Shown here in pieces: positions 24,957-33,340 of a DNA stretch of 64,000 bases. This stretch comes from Enterocloster bolteae (lineage in GTDB: Bacteria > Bacillota > Clostridia > Lachnospirales > Lachnospiraceae): the NCBI RefSeq assembly GCF_002234575.2, contig NZ_CP022464.2, positions 2,108,001 through 2,172,000 of the forward strand, given 5' to 3'. Made by a program: the position numbers and the translations under genes. The notes below the pieces were generated by a model that saw only the letters and a list, made by a program, of their open reading frames with translations, did no database searches and was not told where the DNA came from. Every line of letters starts with the position of its first letter. The first letter of the stretch is position 1.

Positions 24957-25925
24957 ATGAAAATGAAGCTCTGTGCCCTCCTGGCCGCCATAGGGCTGTG
25001 TGCAGGGAACCTTTCGGGCTGCGGAGGAAAGACGCCGGCTGTTGCTGATACCAGTGCCGCCGCAAAATCTTCTGTAGTGGAACTGTCCGAAGCGGAACTG
25101 GCCCAGGAGGAACTGGCCGAAGGGGCATATGATGATGCCCCGGCAAAAAACACCCAAAACCAGGAGTCAGGCAGCCTCGGGGATGCGGTGAAAGACGGAA
25201 TGGAGCCGGTTTCGGCGGATGCGCTGAAGGATGGGGGCTATGAGGTCAGGGTGGACTCCAGCTCCGGCATGTTCCGGATTACGGAGTGTGAACTTACGGT
25301 GCAGGATGGCGCTATGAGCGCGGTTATGACCATGAGCGGGACCGGTTATCTGAAACTGTATATGGGAACCGGGGCTGAGGCGGAGCAGGCTTCTGAGGCG
25401 GATTTTATTCCATTTGTGGAGAATGCAGATGGAAAGCACACCTTCAAGGTACCGGTGGAAGCGCTGGACAAGGAAATTAACTGCAGCGCCTTCAGCAGGA
25501 AAAAGGAAACATGGTATGACCGTGTGCTGGTATTTTGTTCCGGCTCCCTTCCGGCAGAGGCCTTTGCCGACGGTGAGGCGGCTACGGCAAAGAGCCTTAA
25601 GCTGGAAGATGGTTCGTATACGGTGGCAGTCAGGCTGGAGGGCGGTTCAGGCCGGGCGTCTGTGGAGACGCCGGCGGCGCTTAGGGTTGAGGATGGCAAT
25701 GCATTTGCGGTTATTACATGGGGCAGTTCCAACTATGATTATATGAAGGTTGACGGGGAGAGGCTGGATCTGATAAGTACCGGGGGTAATTCTTCGTTTG
25801 AGATTCCGGTCCGTGTATTTGACCGGAAGATGCCGGTCATAGCGGATACCATTGCCATGAGCGAACCTCATGAGGTGGAATATACCCTTGTGTTTGATTC
25901 AACCACAATTAAAAAGGCTGAATGA
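24957..25925 (+). CDS. Lipoprotein with two repeated NEAT-like domains
   Basis: A lipoprotein signal ends LSGC (lipid Cys22). Two ~110-residue domains follow, related to each other: the first has GYEVRVDSSSG, VQDGAMSAVMTMSG, TFKVPVEALD and WYDRVLVF; the second has SYTVAVRLEGG, VEDGNAFAVITWG, SFEIPVRVFD and VEYTLVFDS. The order of strands and the terminal aromatic Y-x(3-5)-VF resemble NEAT haem-binding domains, but I assign this only by pattern. A surface-bound tetrapyrrole or corrinoid receptor feeding the adjacent binding protein would fit. A TTG five codons earlier has a better GAGGTGGG site and may be the real start. Confidence 0.6.
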   Translation: MKMKLCALLAAIGLCAGNLSGCGGKTPAVADTSAAAKSSVVELSEAELAQEELAEGAYDDAPAKNTQNQESGSLGDAVKDGMEPVSADALKDGGYEVRVDSSSGMFRITECELTVQDGAMSAVMTMSGTGYLKLYMGTGAEAEQASEADFIPFVENADGKHTFKVPVEALDKEINCSAFSRKKETWYDRVLVFCSGSLPAEAFADGEAATAKSLKLEDGSYTVAVRLEGGSGRASVETPAALRVEDGNAFAVITWGSSNYDYMKVDGERLDLISTGGNSSFEIPVRVFDRKMPVIADTIAMSEPHEVEYTLVFDSTTIKKAE

Positions 25926-27121
25926 TGAGACGGATAAAGAAATTAATGGCAATTGCCGCCGCCGGAATCCTTATGACAGCAGTGTGTACAGGCTGTTCCT
26001 CGGCAGGGCGGACCGGGGCAGATCCGGCTGTCGCGAATAACCGGTCCCTGGGTTCCTCCCCTGCCCCGGTTCCGGAAGGCTGGAGCGGCATAAAGAGAAC
26101 CGGCAGTATGGAGCTTCTCTATGCGGACCAGTTTTCAGTGGACTATTACGATGGCGGTTACGCAATGATAACGATTAAGGACAGCGGCCGTTATCTGGTG
26201 GTGCCGGAAGGAAAATTACAGCCTTCCGGCCTTCCGGGTGACGTGGCGGTCATAAAGCAGCCTCTGGAGAATATTTATCTGGCGGCGACCTCGGCCATGG
26301 ACCTGTTTTGCAGCCTGGATGGAACAGACCGGATTACACTGTCAGGGACAGATGCTTCCGGCTGGTACATAGAAGAGGCAAGGTCAGCCATGGAAGATGG
26401 CAGGATGCTCTATGCGGGCAAATACAACGCGCCGGACTATGAGCGGATTTTGTCCGGGTCCTGTGACCTGGCGGTAGAATCCACGATGATTTACCATTCC
26501 CCGGAAGTAAAGGAGCAGCTGGAGAGACTGGGGATACCGGTTCTGGTGGAACGCTCCAGCTACGAGCGCCATCCTCTTGGAAGGATGGAATGGCTTAAAT
26601 TATATGGGGTGCTGCTGGACCGGGAGGAACAGGCAAACAGCTGTTTTGCCGGACAGGTGAAGCAGCTGGAACCTGTCATGGCTCAGGAGAGTACCGGAAA
26701 AACAGTATCATTTTTCTATATCAGTTCCAACGGCTATGTAAATGTCAGGAAGTCGGGGGATTATGTGGCTGAAATGATAGACCTGGCCGGAGGAACCTAT
26801 GTGCCCCAGGGACTTACGGAAAATGAAAACGCGCTGTCCACCATGAATATGCAGATGGAAAGCTTTTATGCCTCCGCCAGGGATGCGGATTATATTATAT
26901 ATAACAGCACCATAGACGGTGAGCTGGACAATCTGAGCCAGCTTTTGGAGAAAAGCAGCCTCCTGGCTGATTTTAAGGCTGTGAAGGAGGGAAATGTGTG
27001 GTGTACGGAGAAAAGCCTGTTTCAGGAGACCATGGGCCTGGGGGATATGATTTTGGATATCCACCGTATACTGACGGAGGAGGAGCCGGAAGGCCTCAGG
27101 TATATGCACCGGCTGCGTTAA
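25922..27121 (+). CDS. ABC transporter substrate-binding lipoprotein (BtuF/FecB-like)
   Basis: The protein starts with a lipoprotein signal (AAAGILMTAVCTGC) and has the two-lobed helical-backbone fold of metal-chelate binding proteins. YADQFSVDYYDGGYAMITI and VVPEG in lobe one resemble FecB family strands, and AVESTMIYHSPEVKEQLERLGIPVLVE is a family hallmark. LVERSSYERHPLGRMEWLKLYGVLL leads into the long connecting helix. It overlaps the previous gene by four bases (ATGA), so the two are co-translated. Under a cobalamin riboswitch it most likely delivers cobalamin, a corrinoid precursor or cobalt-tetrapyrrole to the permease. Confidence 0.82.
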   Translation: MMRRIKKLMAIAAAGILMTAVCTGCSSAGRTGADPAVANNRSLGSSPAPVPEGWSGIKRTGSMELLYADQFSVDYYDGGYAMITIKDSGRYLVVPEGKLQPSGLPGDVAVIKQPLENIYLAATSAMDLFCSLDGTDRITLSGTDASGWYIEEARSAMEDGRMLYAGKYNAPDYERILSGSCDLAVESTMIYHSPEVKEQLERLGIPVLVERSSYERHPLGRMEWLKLYGVLLDREEQANSCFAGQVKQLEPVMAQESTGKTVSFFYISSNGYVNVRKSGDYVAEMIDLAGGTYVPQGLTENENALSTMNMQMESFYASARDADYIIYNSTIDGELDNLSQLLEKSSLLADFKAVKEGNVWCTEKSLFQETMGLGDMILDIHRILTEEEPEGLRYMHRLR

Positions 27122-27137
27122 ATAAGGAGTAGTCTGA

Positions 27138-28157
27138 ATGATAAAAGGTACTTATATAAAAAACAGTATTTCATTTGCCCTTCTGGCGGTCATGATGTGC
27201 TTTTTATTTATCTGGAACATCAATTCCGGCAGTGTGCACCTGTCAGTGGAGGAAATAGGTGAAATTCTGTTCAGAAGGACAGGGGAGGCCGCTTCATACC
27301 GCATTGTATGGGACATACGCCTCCCCCGGATTCTCTCGGCCGTGATACTGGGCGGCGCGCTGTCCGTATCGGGTTTTCTGCTCCAGACGTTTTTTGCAAA
27401 TCCCATAGCAGGCCCTTTTGTGCTGGGGATTTCATCCGGCGCAAAGCTGGTGGTTTCCCTTGTGATGATAGTTTTGCTGGGAAGGGGAATCTCCATCGGA
27501 TCGGCGGGGATGATTCTGGCTGCCTTTGCAGGCTCCATGATTTCCATGGGATTTGTCCTGATGATTTCCGGTAAGGTGAAGAAGATGTCCATGCTTGTTA
27601 TCTGCGGGGTGATGATTAGCTATATCTGTTCCGCCATAACTGATTTTGTGGTGACATTTGCAGAAGATGCCAACATTGTCAATCTCCACAACTGGTCCAT
27701 GGGCAGCTTTTCAGGCACCTCCTGGGAGAATGTAAGTGTCATGACGGCAGTGGTTTTCCTGTCGCTGATTCTTGTTTTTCTCATGGCAAAGCCGATTGGA
27801 GCTTACCAGATGGGGGAAGTGTATGCCCAGAACATGGGGGTGAACATACTGCGGTTCAGGGTGGCCCTGATTCTTCTGTCCAGTATTCTTTCTGCCTGTG
27901 TGACTGCATTCGCAGGCCCTATATCCTTTGTGGGAATTGCGGTTCCGCATCTGGTGAAGAGCCTGTTTAAAACGGCAAAGCCCATACTCATGATTCCGGG
28001 CTGCTTCCTGGGCGGCGCAGTGTTTTGTCTGTTCTGCGATTTGGCGGCCAGAACCGTCTTTGCGCCCACGGAACTCAGCATCAGCTCCGTGACAGCTGTA
28101 TTCGGCGCGCCTGTGGTCATTTACATGATGGTGCATAACCGGAAGGGTATGCAGTGA
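27138..28157 (+). CDS. FecCD/BtuC family ABC permease
   Basis: A 339-residue permease with about ten helices and all family landmarks: WDIRLPRILSAVILGGALSVSGFLLQTFFANPIAGPFVLGISSGA, then LHNWSMGSFSGTSW, AGPISFVGIAVPHLVK and TELSISSVTAVFGAPVVIYMM. It is the membrane channel for cobalamin, haem or siderophore-type substrates. AAGGAG lies upstream. Its last two codons before the stop (ATG CAG) are already the first unit of an 11-base tandem repeat that fills the gap to the ATPase gene. Confidence 0.92.
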   Translation: MIKGTYIKNSISFALLAVMMCFLFIWNINSGSVHLSVEEIGEILFRRTGEAASYRIVWDIRLPRILSAVILGGALSVSGFLLQTFFANPIAGPFVLGISSGAKLVVSLVMIVLLGRGISIGSAGMILAAFAGSMISMGFVLMISGKVKKMSMLVICGVMISYICSAITDFVVTFAEDANIVNLHNWSMGSFSGTSWENVSVMTAVVFLSLILVFLMAKPIGAYQMGEVYAQNMGVNILRFRVALILLSSILSACVTAFAGPISFVGIAVPHLVKSLFKTAKPILMIPGCFLGGAVFCLFCDLAARTVFAPTELSISSVTAVFGAPVVIYMMVHNRKGMQ

Positions 28158-28312
28158 AATGAAGGAAAGATGCAGGAAAGATGCAGGAAAGATGCAGGAG
28201 AACTGCGGGTGAAATGCAGGAGAAATGCAGGTAAGATGCAGGAGAACTGCGGGTGAAATGCAGGAAAGATGCAGGGAAAGAGCAGGAGAAATGCAAGCGA
28301 AATGGAGAGGCG
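28149..28312 (+). repeat. 11-nt tandem repeat array between permease and ATPase genes
   Basis: About 14 units in 11-base register with consensus ATGCAGGARAR. The sub-pattern ATGCAGGAGAA + CTGCGGGTGAA + ATGCAGG occurs twice, 44 bases apart (28192 and 28236), showing segmental duplication within the array. The first unit is the final codons and stop of the permease gene; the last runs into the ribosome site of the ATPase gene. There are no unique spacers, so it is not CRISPR. Confidence 0.92.
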
Positions 28313-28318
28313 GATTTC

Positions 28319-29422
28319 ATGGCAGAAGATTACATATGGACAGAAAATATGACCGTCGGATACGGCAAAACGCCTCTGATACGGCAAATCGGAATTCATG
28401 TTAGGGCGGGAGAAATCGTGACGCTCATCGGGCCAAACGGGGCTGGTAAATCCACCATTCTGCGAAGCGTAATACGGCGGCTGGGACTGCTGGAAGGGAC
28501 CGTTTACCTGGATGGCATGCCCATGAAGGGGATGGGGGAGAGGGAGATTGCAAAGAGGATGTCCATTCTGATGACAGAGCGGATTCACCCGGAGCTTATG
28601 AACTGTGAGGATGTGGTAGGCACAGGCCGCTACCCATATACCGGAAGGATGGGCATACTGACGGCAGAGGACAGAGGAAAGGTCAGGGAGGCCATGGAGC
28701 TGGTCCATGCATGGGATCTGGCTTCCCGGGATTTTTCGCAGATAAGCGACGGGCAGAAGCAGCGCATTCTTCTGGCCCGGGCCATCTGTCAGGACCCCAG
28801 TGTCATTGTCCTGGACGAGCCCACCTCCTTCCTGGATATCCGGCATAAGCTGGAGCTTCTGACCATTTTAAAGGACCTGGTACGCAGGAAGAAGGTAGCG
28901 GTGCTCATGTCCCTTCATGAGTTGGATTTAGCGCAGAAATTATCAGATTATATTGTCTGCGTAAAGGGGGAATACATTGAGCGGTGCGGAACTCCGGAAG
29001 AGATTTTCACCTCCTCCTATATTACCGGGCTGTACGGAATCACCAAAGGCAGCTATTATGCGGAATTTGGCTGCCTGGAGATGGAACCGGTGAAGGGTAA
29101 GCCTCAGGTATTTGTCATAGGCGGAAACGGAAGCGGGATTCCGGTTTACAGGAGACTGCAGCGCATGGGAATCCCATTTGCGGCAGGCATTCTCCACGAA
29201 AATGATGTGGATTACCCCATTGCCAGGGCGCTGGCCTCCCAGGTGATATCGGAAATGCCTTTTGAACCGATTCGGGAAGAGACATATGACCGCGCTGCAG
29301 AGGTTTTGGCGTCCTGCGGTCAGGTTATCTGCTGTCTGAAGGAATTTGGTACTTTAAACGATAAGAACAGGAAACTGGCTGAGCTGGGAAGGGATAAGCA
29401 GGGGGCTGACTTGCTGGTATAA
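28319..29422 (+). CDS. BtuD-like ABC ATPase with C-terminal extension
   Basis: Residues 1-250 are an ABC ATPase: Walker A GPNGAGKST (~39-47), signature ISDGQKQR in place of LSGGQ, Walker B VIVLDEPTS, and switch His in MSLHELD. Family members end near 255 residues; this one continues ~110 residues with FVIGGNGSGIPVYRRLQRMGIPFAAGILHENDVDYPIARALASQVI, a Rossmann-like segment I cannot name. The extension might sense a nucleotide or corrinoid. I set the start at the ATG after GGAGAGG; the longer open frame lies inside the 11-base repeats. Confidence 0.87.
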   Translation: MAEDYIWTENMTVGYGKTPLIRQIGIHVRAGEIVTLIGPNGAGKSTILRSVIRRLGLLEGTVYLDGMPMKGMGEREIAKRMSILMTERIHPELMNCEDVVGTGRYPYTGRMGILTAEDRGKVREAMELVHAWDLASRDFSQISDGQKQRILLARAICQDPSVIVLDEPTSFLDIRHKLELLTILKDLVRRKKVAVLMSLHELDLAQKLSDYIVCVKGEYIERCGTPEEIFTSSYITGLYGITKGSYYAEFGCLEMEPVKGKPQVFVIGGNGSGIPVYRRLQRMGIPFAAGILHENDVDYPIARALASQVISEMPFEPIREETYDRAAEVLASCGQVICCLKEFGTLNDKNRKLAELGRDKQGADLLV

Positions 29423-29423
29423 T

Positions 29424-30215
29424 CTAATCCACCTTTAACTGCAGCTCCGTCACCTGTTCCTCCACATGTTTTGTGGTATGGACGTCTATCCACAAAAGCT
29501 CCAGCAAGGGTCCCCGGATATTCATGGAATGTTCCCTGGCATAGTCCAGGAGCCGGGGAACATAGGTCCTGGTCTGGCGGAAGTTGCCGCTGTAGCAGAC
29601 CGACAGATAGGTACCCTTCCCGATGCAGTGCTCGCCGTCAGGGTGAAGGATGAACACCGCGTCATACTGCTGGCATCGTCCGTCCATGGCATCAGACAGG
29701 CTGATAAAGGAGCCCATCTGGTTGTTGCCTATGATATACTGCCTGTCCGGTCCAAAGGAGACCAGCTGTTTAATGAGAATATCCATTTCTTCGTCCGTCT
29801 CGTAGCTCTGCATGATCCGGTGGCAGGCACGGGGCGGCATTTCTTTTAATGTGATGGTCCCGAGAGGGAGTCCCCGTGCCTGGGAAATGGTTTCCCTGCG
29901 GGTGATGATATTGTCCCGGAGGGATTTAAGCCGTTCAATGTGCCGGTCAATCACATCCATCTCCTTCTGGAACAGTTCCAGGGAGGAATCAATGCTTCGG
30001 TTCTCAATATATGCCTTTATCTGCTCCATGGAAAATCCCAGTTCCCGCAAATCGCGGATAACATTCAGACACCACAGGTCCTCGGTGCGGTAAATGCGGT
30101 ATCCGTTAGGCGCCCGGCGGGGGACCAGTATGCCCAGCTCCTCATAGTAGCGCAGTATATCCGTGCTTATGTTATAAAGGGAGGCAATCTCCCCGATTTT
30201 ATAGAATGTTGACAT
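29424..30215 (-). CDS. MerR family regulator with GyrI-like effector domain
   Basis: The N-terminal MerR helix-turn-helix and wings are clear (YKIGEIASLYNISTDILRYYEELGIL, PNGYRIYRTEDLWCLNVIRDLRELGFS). A coiled dimer helix follows (~75-115), then a ~140-residue GyrI/SOUL-like ligand domain (PPRACHRIMQSYET onward). Such regulators (BmrR type) bind lipophilic cations and activate multidrug pumps. A MATE pump is transcribed divergently, and a perfect 21-bp dyad lies in between inside an overlong 19-base promoter spacer, as is classic for MerR. The gene converges with the ATPase gene, leaving one base between stops. Confidence 0.9.
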   Translation of the reverse strand: MSTFYKIGEIASLYNISTDILRYYEELGILVPRRAPNGYRIYRTEDLWCLNVIRDLRELGFSMEQIKAYIENRSIDSSLELFQKEMDVIDRHIERLKSLRDNIITRRETISQARGLPLGTITLKEMPPRACHRIMQSYETDEEMDILIKQLVSFGPDRQYIIGNNQMGSFISLSDAMDGRCQQYDAVFILHPDGEHCIGKGTYLSVCYSGNFRQTRTYVPRLLDYAREHSMNIRGPLLELLWIDVHTTKHVEEQVTELQLKVD

Positions 30216-30247
30216 GAATCTTCTCCCAAATATGGCAATATTTACTG

Positions 30248-30278
30248 TTTACCTTGGTATTATACCAAGGTTTATGAT
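30248..30278. promoter_or_regulatory. MerR-type promoter with 21-bp perfect dyad
   Basis: ACCTTGGTAT-T-ATACCAAGGT (30251-30271) is a perfect palindrome. It lies between TTTACC (-35) and TATGAT (-10) with 19 bases between the boxes, the overlong spacing that MerR proteins correct by twisting DNA. It reads towards the MATE gene; the regulator's own promoter would overlap on the other strand. Confidence 0.8.
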
Positions 30279-30323
30279 GGGAATGCAAGCAGAGCAGCAA
30301 AGTCATTATAAAGGAGTTGTATC

Positions 30324-31658
30324 ATGAATTTAGAGGGAATGTCACTGAAGAAAAAGTTCTGGAGGTTTGTATGGCCTTCCGTGGTGGCCCAGTGGATCTT
30401 TGCGTTATATACCATGGTGGATGGAATGTTTGTGGCCAGGGGCGTGTCTGAGGTGGCCCTGTCGGCTGTGAATATTGCCTCTCCCTTTGTAAACTTCCTG
30501 TTTTCTGTTTCCATATTGTTTGCCGTGGGTACGTCCACCGTGGTAGCCATTTTCCTGGGGCAGGGCAGGCAGCGGGAGGCTAATCAGGCCAACACTCAGA
30601 ACATGGTGGTGACAGGAGTCTTATCCCTGTTTATCATGCTCATGGTGTGGCTGTGCCTGGACCCTATTGTAAGCTTTCTGGGAGCCACACAGAGCACGCA
30701 GGAGTATGTAAAGCATTATATTTTATCCCTGCTGCCCTTTACATGGTGGTTCATCATATCATATACATTTGAGACATTGGTAAAGACAGACGGATTTCCC
30801 CGGTTTGCGGCTGCGGCTGTGGCTTCGGGCGCCCTGGTAAACTGTGTGCTGGATTATCTGTTTGTCATGGTATTTCGCTGGGGCATTGGGGGAGCCGGGG
30901 CAGCCACGGGACTTTCCCAGATGGTTCCGGTATTCCTGTATCTGAAACATTTCCTGGGGCCAAAGGCAACCATTCGCTTCGCCAGGCCGGTTTGGGACTT
31001 GGGACAGTTTATCCGGGTGGTGAAGATTGGCCTGTCCTCCGGTTTTACGGAGCTGTCAGCAGGCTTCACAGTATTTATGTTCAACCATGCCATTCTGCGG
31101 TATATTGGTGAACAGGGAGTGGTGAGCTACACAATCATCGCATATGTGAATACCATCGTGGTCATGTCCATGGCGGGAATCGCGCAGGGCATCCAGCCTT
31201 TAATCAGCTTTCATTACGGCAGACAGGAGCGGGATGTATGCAGCAGGCTTTTGAAGTACTCGCTGACAGCGTCCGTGGGCGTGGCGGGAATAGCCTTTAT
31301 CTCTTCCATGGCAGGTGCTGACTGGCTGGTGGGTATTTTCATCTCTGAAAAGCTGGAAGGGCTCAGACAGTATTCTGCGTCTGTATTCAGGATATTCAGC
31401 CTGTCGTTTCTGGTGGTGGGATTTAATATTACAGGGGCAGGGTATTTTACAGCCATTGAGCGGCCGAAGGAGTCTCTGATTATCTCTTTGGGCAGAGGTA
31501 TGGTTATCATAGCGGCCTCATTGGCAGTCTGTATTGGCGTGGGGGGAGGAGAAGGCATCTGGTGGGCGCCTGCTGTATCAGAGCTGATGTGCCTGGGCGT
31601 CACCCTGATTCTGGTGTATTTGTATACAAGAAGGGAAACTTTCAAATGCATATCTTGA
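30324..31658 (+). CDS. MATE family efflux transporter
   Basis: An intact 444-residue, twelve-helix MATE protein: FWRFVWPSVVAQWIFALYTMVDGMFVARGVSE at the N-terminus, GTSTVVAIFLGQGRQREANQ, FETLVKTDGFPRFAA and AGIAQGIQPLISFHYG. It exports drugs or metabolites using cation gradients. The start has AAGGAGTTG. Control is probably by the divergent MerR regulator through the dyad in its promoter. It is only distantly like the frameshifted MATE gene near 3.2 kb. Confidence 0.93.
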   Translation: MNLEGMSLKKKFWRFVWPSVVAQWIFALYTMVDGMFVARGVSEVALSAVNIASPFVNFLFSVSILFAVGTSTVVAIFLGQGRQREANQANTQNMVVTGVLSLFIMLMVWLCLDPIVSFLGATQSTQEYVKHYILSLLPFTWWFIISYTFETLVKTDGFPRFAAAAVASGALVNCVLDYLFVMVFRWGIGGAGAATGLSQMVPVFLYLKHFLGPKATIRFARPVWDLGQFIRVVKIGLSSGFTELSAGFTVFMFNHAILRYIGEQGVVSYTIIAYVNTIVVMSMAGIAQGIQPLISFHYGRQERDVCSRLLKYSLTASVGVAGIAFISSMAGADWLVGIFISEKLEGLRQYSASVFRIFSLSFLVVGFNITGAGYFTAIERPKESLIISLGRGMVIIAASLAVCIGVGGGEGIWWAPAVSELMCLGVTLILVYLYTRRETFKCIS

Positions 31659-31784
31659 AAAGGCAGAGTATCCTGTGCTAGAATGAAAAACAGAGGTATT
31701 AATTGCCCTTTGCCTCCATATATGGTACCATATTTAGTGTTTCGGACAAAACACCAGGTATGAGAAAAGAAAGAGGATTGAAAA

Positions 31785-32495
31785 ATGGGAAAACTCTATG
31801 GAATCGGCGTAGGACCGGGAGACCCGGAACTGCTTACTTTAAAAGCGCACCGCATTCTCAATGCGGCGGATGTGATTTTTTGTCCTGAAAAGGAGGCCGG
31901 GGCAGGCAGCTTTGCCTTTGATATTATACAGGGACTTTTGGAGGACACAAAGGCGGAAATCGTAAATTTAGTTTATCCGATGCATTATCACGGCACGCAG
32001 CTGCGCGAAATGTGGAAGCAGAACGCGGGTTGTATCGCGCAGTATTTAAATGGGGACCGTACCGGCGCCTTTATTACGCTGGGGGATCCGGCGGTTTACA
32101 GCACATTTATGTATACCCTTCCCTACATAGAGGAAGCGGGCGTGGAGGTGGAGGTAGTGCCCGGCGTCACTTCCTTCTGCGCTGTGGCTGACTCCATGAA
32201 AATACCCCTGGTGGCCTGGAATGAGGACCTGGTGGTAGCCCCTGTGCGTAAAAACAGCAGTGAGGATTTGGGGAGGGTGCTCAGGGAACATGACAATGTG
32301 GTCCTGATGAAACCGTCCACTGACCCGCAGGCCCTGCTGAAGGCTCTTAAGGAGAACCATCTGGAGGACAGGTTTGTGCTGATTACCAAGACAGGCACAG
32401 GGGAGGAGCGTCTGGTGACTGACTTTGAGGAGCTGGAGCGGTATGATATACCGTATCTTTCCACGGTCATCATTAAGAAGCAGGGGAGGCAGTAA
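31785..32495 (+). CDS. cbiL: Precorrin-2/cobalt-factor II C20-methyltransferase
   Basis: A 236-residue SAM-dependent methyltransferase of the cobalamin pathway with the family N-terminus KLYGIGVGPGDPELLTLKA, plus ITLGDPAVYSTFMY and VVPGVTSFCAVAD. It adds the C20 methyl group early in corrin ring synthesis. It is away from any other cobalamin biosynthetic gene in this window, and no riboswitch is visible in front of it. The stop codon overlaps the start of the ABC ATPase gene (TAATG), so the two are translationally coupled. A short palindrome ATATGGTACCATAT lies at 31720. Confidence 0.9.
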   Translation: MGKLYGIGVGPGDPELLTLKAHRILNAADVIFCPEKEAGAGSFAFDIIQGLLEDTKAEIVNLVYPMHYHGTQLREMWKQNAGCIAQYLNGDRTGAFITLGDPAVYSTFMYTLPYIEEAGVEVEVVPGVTSFCAVADSMKIPLVAWNEDLVVAPVRKNSSEDLGRVLREHDNVVLMKPSTDPQALLKALKENHLEDRFVLITKTGTGEERLVTDFEELERYDIPYLSTVIIKKQGRQ

Positions 32496-33340
32496 TGATT
32501 CTATGTAATGACCTGCATAAACAGTTCGGTGATGTGGAAGCAGTGAAGGGTGTCTCCATGGAGATTCCCGACGGGATGTTTTTGGGCCTGCTGGGACCAA
32601 ATGGGGCTGGAAAGACAACGCTGATGCGGATAATGACCGGACTTCTGGCGCCGGATACAGGCACCGTGGCCTTTGACGGACAGGTGATGGACCGGAATGC
32701 CGTGGCTGTCAAGCAGGCCATCGGCGTAACCAGCCAGCATGTCAATCTGGACAAGGAATTGACGGTGGAAGAAAATATGGAGTTTGCAGGCCGCCTTTAC
32801 CGGATGGGAAAGGCGGATATTGCTGTGTCCACGGACCGCCTTCTGGCCTTTCTCGGACTGGACAGCGTCCGAAAAAGGGCGGCCCAGAACCTGTCAGGAG
32901 GAATGAAGCGCAAGTTGATGATTGCAAAGTCCCTGATTCACAATCCAAAATATCTATTTCTGGATGAACCAACGGTAGGCATCGACCCCAATGCCCGCCG
33001 GGATATATGGGATTTCCTGCACATACAGCACAAGGAGGGGAAAACCATACTTCTGACCACACATTATATCGAAGAGGCCCAGCACCTGTGCGATTATGTG
33101 ATGCTGATTGACGGAGGGAAGATATTTAAGGAGGACACGCCCGCCGGACTGATTGATGAAATCGGGCAATTTAAGGTGGAGTACGAAGATGGGGACAGGA
33201 TAAAGGCTGAGTTCTTTAAGGACCTGCCTGCTGCAAAGTCCAGGGCAGCCGGAATTGACGCGCTGTGCAGCGTGCTTCCTTCCACGCTGGAGGACGTATT
33301 TTTCCATTACACCAGCAAGGGGGTGGGAGGATGGAAATAA
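32495..33340 (+). CDS. ABC-2 type exporter ATPase
   Basis: The 281-residue protein has Walker A GPNGAGKTT, Q-loop, signature NLSGGMKRKLMIAKSL, Walker B LFLDEPTVGIDPNARR and switch His (TTHYIEEAQ). The DEPTVGIDP form is typical of DrrA/NodI/CcmA-like exporters. The C-terminal ~60 residues are a DUF4162-like tail (GQFKVEYEDGD). It begins within the stop codon of cbiL and overlaps the permease gene by 10 bases. The substrate is unknown; the coupling to cbiL hints at tetrapyrrole or metal export, but is weak evidence. Confidence 0.9.
   Translation: MILCNDLHKQFGDVEAVKGVSMEIPDGMFLGLLGPNGAGKTTLMRIMTGLLAPDTGTVAFDGQVMDRNAVAVKQAIGVTSQHVNLDKELTVEENMEFAGRLYRMGKADIAVSTDRLLAFLGLDSVRKRAAQNLSGGMKRKLMIAKSLIHNPKYLFLDEPTVGIDPNARRDIWDFLHIQHKEGKTILLTTHYIEEAQHLCDYVMLIDGGKIFKEDTPAGLIDEIGQFKVEYEDGDRIKAEFFKDLPAAKSRAAGIDALCSVLPSTLEDVFFHYTSKGVGGWK

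Noticed and set aside
24056..25153. A 365-codon minus-strand frame opposite cbiK and the next gene
   Set aside because: It is antisense to two well-supported lipoprotein genes and has no start signal or recognisable domain.
28149..28312. Possible CRISPR array
   Set aside because: The repeats are 11 nt, directly adjacent, with no unique spacers and no cas genes in the window.
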